Shown here one piece after another: positions 7,286 to 10,723 of a DNA stretch of 10,723 nt. Position 1 is the stretch's first letter. Each line of letters begins with the position of its first letter. The position numbers and the translations under genes are program-made. Where the stretch lies: NCBI GenBank assembly GCA_018399375.1, contig JAGYOV010000019.1, positions 1 to 10,723 on the forward strand, in the 5' to 3' direction. Source of the DNA: Dehalococcoidia bacterium. GTDB taxonomy: Bacteria > Chloroflexota > Dehalococcoidia > GIF9 > AB-539-J10. Below the pieces are notes generated by a model that was given only the letters and a program-made list of their open reading frames with translations, was not told the origin of the DNA and ran no database searches.

Positions 7286-8113
7286 TCAATTTGAATGCTC
7301 TCCTATCTTTCTAAGTATCCCATCATCATCCACTACCACCTCCATTAACTGCTCCCGATAGCGATGAAGCACGCTTTTCCCTCCAACGTTCCCCCGAGCC
7401 CTGAGCAAATCCGGGACCAAAGCAGCATCAAAGACGATGGGATGCCCCCTTACATGCTGGCAAACAGGCACAACTGCAGGAGATCCCTCTCTCTTATAAG
7501 CAGCAATGAGAGCATTCACCGTTCTGGAGTTTATGAAGGGTCTGTTCCCCAGAGTGAGCAATACCGCAGCCGTACTCCGGGGCACCATGCGCAGACCATA
7601 CTTAAGCGAACTGCTCAGCCCGCCGGCATAATTAGGATTCACAACAACATTAATATCCCTGCTCGCATTTTTTGTCGCCAGCGCTTCTTTAATGCGTTCT
7701 GCCTGATATCCCAGCACCACCACGAGATCATCAACTTCACTGGCCATGAAAGCTTCAGTTATTCTGGAAATCAGCGGACTGCCTTCCACGGAGGTAAGCT
7801 GAAGCGGCATTTCTTTATAATCATCCTTACCCGCAGCCAGAATGATGGCACAAATTTTTTTCTGTGCGCCGCAAAGGCAAGCTTTCGGAAGACGAACCGC
7901 CAGTACTTGAACCTGCCCTGCATCAATCCTATAGACTATCTCTGTGCCTTCCACGCTCCGATATGAATACAATTTATTTTTCCCCCACAGCTCCTGCCCC
8001 GATGACGCATTTCTTTCCATCTCAAACAAAGACCTGCTAAAACACAATCGACTTTCTTCAGCCAAATTCATCCACTTTGTGTAAGTCTGCCTGGTTAAGA
8101 AGAATTCAGGCAT
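7286..8113 (-). CDS. Fusion protein: RelE-like toxin domain plus degenerate MocA/MobA-like nucleotidyltransferase
   Basis: This 275-residue protein reads through two domains without a stop. Residues 1-75 look like a RelE/ParE-superfamily toxin: TYTKWMNL near the start, then ELWGKNKLYSYRS (41-53) and EIVYRIDAGQVQVLAVR (58-74). The usual closing HRR..VY of such toxins is absent. Residues 86-275 look like an NTP_transf_3 domain (CTP:molybdopterin or molybdenum-enzyme maturation type): ICAIILAAG (87-95), DDLVVVLGYQ, NPNYAGGLSSSLKYG, RGHPIVF. Catalytic positions are lost: the S.RMG motif reads DDYKE, the GD.P motif reads GNRP (Asn190) and the terminal DIDTPED is KIGEHSN. The start at 8113 lies six bases after GGAGG within the antitoxin gene; a second ATG is at 8116. 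No start codon precedes the second domain. An A7 run encodes the junction. Confidence 0.8.
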   Translation of the reverse strand: MPEFFLTRQTYTKWMNLAEESRLCFSRSLFEMERNASSGQELWGKNKLYSYRSVEGTEIVYRIDAGQVQVLAVRLPKACLCGAQKKICAIILAAGKDDYKEMPLQLTSVEGSPLISRITEAFMASEVDDLVVVLGYQAERIKEALATKNASRDINVVVNPNYAGGLSSSLKYGLRMVPRSTAAVLLTLGNRPFINSRTVNALIAAYKREGSPAVVPVCQHVRGHPIVFDAALVPDLLRARGNVGGKSVLHRYREQLMEVVVDDDGILRKIGEHSN

Positions 8114-8372
8114 CATGCTCCTCCATATAATCCAACTGAACCAACTCCCCACGTTCAGCCTGCTCCATCCCTCGCTCCACCTCCCCCACCAACTTGCCAT
8201 CTTCAAATAGCCTCAGAGTTTCTACCATCTGGCAATACTCTACATAGCTCAAAACAACCGCCACGGGTTTTCCCCGTCTGGTCACCACAAATTTATAGAG
8301 ATCGCGAGCAACTCTCTCTATAGAGGGCAGAAATAACTTTCTGGCATGGGTTATAGGAATTGCTTCTAACAA
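8106..8372 (-). CDS. Phd/YefM-type antitoxin
   Basis: This 88-residue protein has the layout of Phd/YefM antitoxins: an N-terminal DNA-binding and dimerisation region with ITHARKLFLPSIERV (7-21) and the conserved VVTRRGKPVAVVLSYVEY (29-46), followed by an acidic, probably toxin-binding tail (ERGMEQAERGELVQLDYMEEHDA). The start codon is TTG at 8372, chosen because AGGTGAG (8378-8384) lies five bases upstream and no ATG fits. The stop overlaps the fusion gene by eight bases, and the last codons carry the fusion gene's GGAGGAG site, so toxin translation depends on antitoxin translation. It is expected to bind the palindrome at 8386-8411 and repress its own operon. The family call is solid. Whether its partner is an active toxin is doubtful. 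Confidence 0.88.
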   Translation of the reverse strand: MLEAIPITHARKLFLPSIERVARDLYKFVVTRRGKPVAVVLSYVEYCQMVETLRLFEDGKLVGEVERGMEQAERGELVQLDYMEEHDA

Positions 8373-8385
8373 TCTAGCTCACCTG

Positions 8386-8411
8386 AAAGTGTACATTTAA
8401 ATGTACACTTT
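8386..8411 (-). promoter_or_regulatory. Perfect 26-bp palindrome: probable antitoxin operator
   Basis: The half site AAAGTGTACATTT is followed by its exact reverse complement, centred between 8398 and 8399. It contains TGTACA twice (8390-8395 and 8402-8407), with centres 12 bases apart. YefM antitoxins are known to recognise palindromes with a TGTACA core. The site begins two bases after the expected transcription start and ends just before the antitoxin ribosome site, so bound repressor would block transcription. In RNA it could also fold as a hairpin. Confidence 0.8.
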
Positions 8412-8419
8412 TGTTGGCA

Positions 8420-8448
8420 AGTATGACAACTTCTCCCTCCCCTGTCAA
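8420..8448 (-). promoter_or_regulatory. Strong sigma70-type promoter of the antitoxin operon
   Basis: On the minus strand, TTGACA (8443-8448, full consensus) and CATACT (8420-8425, 4 of 6 matches to TATAAT) are separated by 17 bases. Transcription would begin near 8413, directly at the edge of the 26-bp palindrome. A weaker overlapping alternative is TTGTCA (8424-8429) with TACATT (8400-8405) at 18 bases, whose -10 lies inside the palindrome. Confidence 0.7.
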
Positions 8449-8576
8449 GGTTCATTCCACATAAATAGCCTTTCCATTATGAAGGCGTTGAAGAATATCA
8501 GACACAATAACGCTATGGTTTTTATCCAAAATCTAATGTGAAACAGGAGAACTTTTCTTCAGGAGGAGTTCATACA

Positions 8577-8639
8577 ATGCACCTGCAACTGCACATCATA
8601 TTTGCTGCTATCCATCTCCTTCAGTTGCCAATTCTCTGA
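8577..8639 (+). CDS. Possible 20-residue hydrophobic peptide gene
   Basis: A strong Shine-Dalgarno site, AGGAGGAG (8561-8568), lies eight bases before an ATG that opens 20 codons and stops at TGA 8637-8639, inside the base of a GC-rich hairpin. The peptide is rich in Leu, Ile and His (MHLQLHIIF...) and could insert in a membrane. No clear plus-strand promoter was seen and there is no plus-strand gene downstream, so an attenuator role is unlikely. It may be a small peptide gene, a remnant, or chance. Confidence 0.25.
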   Translation: MHLQLHIIFAAIHLLQLPIL

Positions 8640-8669
8640 AGGGAGCGAGAGAAACCCTCGCTCCCTTCA
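8637..8669 (-). terminator. GC-rich hairpin at the end of the TRAP operon
   Basis: A perfect 13-bp stem (8637-8649 with 8657-8669; core GAAGGGAGCGAG) closes a 7-base loop, three bases after the TAG of the large TRAP subunit gene. The stem is stable, but no T-run follows on either strand. It could therefore be an imperfect intrinsic terminator, shared with the short plus-strand ORF, or a 3'-end stabilising hairpin. Confidence 0.6.
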
Positions 8670-8672
8670 TTC

Positions 8673-9974
8673 CTACCTCAGGCCAGGCAAGAAAAGAATT
8701 AACTCAGGGAAGACTATTACCAGTATTATACTCACTACATAAGCTACCAGGAAAAAGGTTACCCCCTTGAAGATGGTTCCTATCGTTATGTCCTTGTCTA
8801 TTCCTGCAACGACATAGGCACAAACACCCACAGGGGGAGTAATCGCACCCATGGACGTAACCAGGCAAATGGCGACCCCATACCATATGGGATCATAGCC
8901 CAGAGCCAGGATCAGCGGATAGAAAATGGGTATAGTAACCACGAGAAAGCCCAGCGCATCCATAATGCAGCCGCCTATCAGGTAGATGATCAATATAACG
9001 ATCAATATGGCCACATCAGGAATAGGTAGTGCTCCAGCCCACTCAGCCAGAAAGAAAGGGAGCCTGGTTACGGTGAGGAAGTGCCCAAACATCACTCCTC
9101 CGGTAACGAGCACCATGACCATGCACGATACCAGTACAGTCTCCAAAACGGCTCCCTTGAAACCCTTCCACGTCATTTTCCGAAAGGCCAGGGAGACGAT
9201 TATGGCTCCAAAGGCCCCCGCTCCTCCTGCTTCGGTCGGAGTAAACCAGCCCACATAAAGACCTCCTATAACAAAGAGGAAGAGTATCAAGATCGCCGCA
9301 GTTCCGGGTAGAGCTGCCATCATTTCTTTAAAGGGGAACTTGGGCCCTGCAGGGCCCTTGGTGGGATCCCGTTTACATATGACAAATACGGTGATTACAA
9401 AGAGAATAGCGAGAAGCAACCCGGGGAAAATACTCCCCATAAAAAGGTCCCCGATAAACTGCTCCGTCTGCAAACCGATGACGATAAGGGCCACGCTGGG
9501 AGGAATAAGTATGCCCAGCGTGCCGCCGGAGGCGACACTGCCTGCGCTCAAACCCTTATCATAGTTGTATTTCTTCATTTCAGGCAGGGCTATGGCGCCC
9601 ATGGTGGCTGCCGTGGCCGAGTTGGAGCCACAGACAGCAGCAAAGCCGGTGCTGGCTAGCAAAGTGGTTATAGCTATGCCCCCGGGGAAGCGCCCCACCC
9701 ACTTATAGGCAGCATCGTAGAGCGCAGCACTTATTCCCGTATGGAAGGTAATCTCCCCCATAAAGATGAAGAGAGGGATAACACTGAGCCCATAAGAGGC
9801 AAACTGTCCCCATATATCACTGCTCACCATGTGATAGGCCGCTTGAGGCGAAACGAAGTACATCATGCCCAGAAAACCTGCCAACCCCATGGCAAAACCA
9901 ACTGGCATTTTCAGCAGGAACATGAATGCCAGCATAACTATAATGCCGATAATGGCCACAGTATTGGGATTCAT
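8673..9974 (-). CDS. dctM: TRAP transporter large permease subunit (DctM type)
   Basis: This 433-residue protein is of usual family length and extremely hydrophobic, with about 12 membrane segments. Family marks include VIPLFIFMGEI near residue 66-75, GGIAITTLLASTGFAAVCGSNSATAATMG (about 98-127), ASGGTLGILIPPSVALIVIGL (about 148-169), GWFTPTEAGGAGA and, near the C-terminus, TSMGAITPPVGVCAYVVAG. It forms the sodium-driven transport channel of a tripartite ATP-independent importer, working with the small subunit and a periplasmic binding protein encoded upstream. The ATG at 9974 overlaps the stop of the small subunit gene (ATGA). Typical substrates are C4-dicarboxylates, sialic acid or other organic acids, and the actual one cannot be told here. 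Confidence 0.95.
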   Translation of the reverse strand: MNPNTVAIIGIIVMLAFMFLLKMPVGFAMGLAGFLGMMYFVSPQAAYHMVSSDIWGQFASYGLSVIPLFIFMGEITFHTGISAALYDAAYKWVGRFPGGIAITTLLASTGFAAVCGSNSATAATMGAIALPEMKKYNYDKGLSAGSVASGGTLGILIPPSVALIVIGLQTEQFIGDLFMGSIFPGLLLAILFVITVFVICKRDPTKGPAGPKFPFKEMMAALPGTAAILILFLFVIGGLYVGWFTPTEAGGAGAFGAIIVSLAFRKMTWKGFKGAVLETVLVSCMVMVLVTGGVMFGHFLTVTRLPFFLAEWAGALPIPDVAILIVILIIYLIGGCIMDALGFLVVTIPIFYPLILALGYDPIWYGVAICLVTSMGAITPPVGVCAYVVAGIDKDITIGTIFKGVTFFLVAYVVSIILVIVFPELILFLPGLR

Positions 9975-10462
9975 TTCTTCACCACCTGGAGTAGAGCTTT
10001 CATTGACTCAACCAGTAGAGTCAGGCACATGCATATACTGCCAAAAGCTACCGCCCATATAAAGGGATAGAATATTATCTTCGTAGTCTCAGATACAGAA
10101 CCGAGTTCCATATAACGGATGCCCAGTTCTATGCACTGCCATGCTATAAACACAAATAACACCAGGCTCAGCAGAGACATCGCTACTTCCACTAATCTCT
10201 GAACTCGAAAGGGGAATCGCGTCACTACCATATCTATAGCAACATGCGATCTCCTGATCTGAGAAAACCCCAGTGCAAAGGCAACTGCCAGGGCTGCCAT
10301 AAAGCCCACTATTTCAAAGGTGCCACCAAAGGGGCTCAGCCCCGGCAGGCGGCGGATAATCATGTTCCCTACCAGCAGAGCCATCATCCCCACCATTACC
10401 CCCCCCGCCACCCAGCTAAGCCAGAAATTTAACTTATAATTGAATCTTTCCAAAAACGTCAC
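9971..10462 (-). CDS. dctQ: TRAP transporter small permease subunit (DctQ type)
   Basis: This 163-residue protein has four predicted membrane helices (about 12-34, 48-66, 88-108 and 130-152), the topology of TRAP small subunits. FGGTFEIVGFMAALAVAFALG and the charged SQIRRSHVAIDM between helices 2 and 3 are characteristic. It binds the large subunit and completes the membrane part of the importer. The start is GTG at 10462; AGGAGG (10475-10480) lies 12 bases upstream, somewhat far, but no other in-frame start fits. The gene follows the binding-protein gene after about 150 bases and overlaps the large-subunit gene by four bases, giving the common P-Q-M order. Confidence 0.92.
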   Translation of the reverse strand: MTFLERFNYKLNFWLSWVAGGVMVGMMALLVGNMIIRRLPGLSPFGGTFEIVGFMAALAVAFALGFSQIRRSHVAIDMVVTRFPFRVQRLVEVAMSLLSLVLFVFIAWQCIELGIRYMELGSVSETTKIIFYPFIWAVAFGSICMCLTLLVESMKALLQVVKK

Positions 10463-10613
10463 TTCACTATTATACCTCCTCTCTGCCTAATTTTAGCCAC
10501 TACCTCAAAGCATGCCTCTCTCTATCACTCTATGAGGGGAAGAGAGCGCTCAAAGCTGACTCTCCTTAGAACGCCCTCTACCCACACTATCTTGGCAACG
10601 AGCAACTATGTTA
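10463..10613 (-). other. Gap between TRAP binding protein and small subunit genes
   Basis: This 151-base stretch has no convincing ORF. It contains the self-complementary GAGCGCTC and two copies of GCTTTGAG on the minus strand, but no clean long stem with a T-run. Such gaps in TRAP operons often allow more binding protein than membrane subunits to be made. A perfect TATAAT (10469-10474) overlaps the space after the ribosome site but has no -35 at proper distance. Confidence 0.4.
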
Positions 10614-10723
10614 CTAGCTATATTCGGCCTTAAGTTCGGCCAGCCTGTCAATCCATTCCTGCCCTGGCAATCCGGCAGCTGCCATGTCAGCCAGGTACTC
10701 GTCAACTATGGGTTCAAGCAAGG
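10614..10723 (-). CDS. dctP: TRAP solute-binding protein (DctP type), C-terminal end only
   Basis: The last 35 codons read LLEPIVDEYLADMAAAGLPG and then QEWIDRLAELKAEYS, ending in TAG at 10614-10616. The AAGLPG motif and the amphipathic closing helix are typical of DctP-family binding proteins, and the gene lies directly upstream of the two TRAP membrane subunits. The protein would capture the substrate outside the cytoplasmic membrane. The 5' end lies beyond the window, so signal peptide and binding pocket are not visible. Confidence 0.8.
   Translation of the reverse strand, partial: LLEPIVDEYLADMAAAGLPGQEWIDRLAELKAEYS

Noticed and set aside
7364..7966. A 200-residue plus-strand frame opposite the nucleotidyltransferase domain.
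   Set aside because: The minus-strand frame carries recognisable domain motifs; the opposing frame shows no family resemblance.
8114..8206. Longer N-terminus for the fusion gene, giving 306 residues from 8206.
   Set aside because: It would lie wholly within the antitoxin gene in another frame, its residues are Trp/Ser-rich and unlike RelE toxins, and a good GGAGGAG site precedes the ATGs at 8116/8113.
10469..10474. Perfect TATAAT on the minus strand before the small TRAP subunit gene.
   Set aside because: No -35-like hexamer lies 16-18 bases upstream, and a transcript starting there would lack the ribosome site.

Overview
The window is almost entirely coded on the minus strand and looks like a stretch of an anaerobic bacterial chromosome, probably a Firmicute of the Clostridia type. 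This is an inference from strong purine-rich Shine-Dalgarno sites (AGGAGG, GGAGGAG), frequent GTG/TTG starts, tight ATGA/TGATG overlaps, DUF364-family proteins, a molybdopterin-binding protein with a C-terminal cysteine cluster, an acyl-CoA dehydrogenase and a TRAP transporter. No rRNA, tRNA, CRISPR array or insertion sequence was seen.

Read in the direction of transcription (high to low coordinates), the window starts with the 3' end of a TRAP solute-binding protein gene (10723-10614), followed by the small (dctQ-like) and large (dctM-like) TRAP membrane subunits, ending at a 13-bp GC-rich hairpin. A 260-base gap follows. It holds a possible 20-codon plus-strand ORF and a strong minus-strand promoter (TTGACA, 17 bp, CATACT), with a perfect 26-bp palindrome immediately downstream. 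The palindrome carries two TGTACA cores, the known recognition core of YefM antitoxins.

That promoter and operator drive a Phd/YefM-like antitoxin gene (TTG start). The next gene overlaps it by 8 bases and encodes an unusual fusion: an N-terminal RelE-like toxin domain joined without a stop to a MocA/MobA-like nucleotidyltransferase domain whose catalytic residues are largely gone. A molybdopterin-binding (MoeA/MoaB-like) protein follows 15 bases later. After a gap of about 95 bases come a lipoprotein solute-binding protein, a NitT/TauT-type permease and a TOBE-type ABC ATPase, then two different DUF364 proteins and an acyl-CoA dehydrogenase in which Asp replaces the usual catalytic Glu. Overlapping starts and stops, together with the absence of clear terminators, suggest that 8372 down to 660 could be one long operon.

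A separate promoter (TTGAAA, 17 bp, TAAAAT) lies at 578-606. It precedes a 62-residue two-helix membrane protein coupled to the start of a sodium:solute symporter that runs off the left edge.

The most interesting possibility is a toxin-antitoxin module that has been turned into a regulatory head for a molybdenum-cofactor, transport and acyl-CoA operon, with the toxin physically fused to an apparently inactive nucleotidyltransferase. The functional reading is inference; the fusion, palindrome, promoter and residue losses are visible in the sequence.
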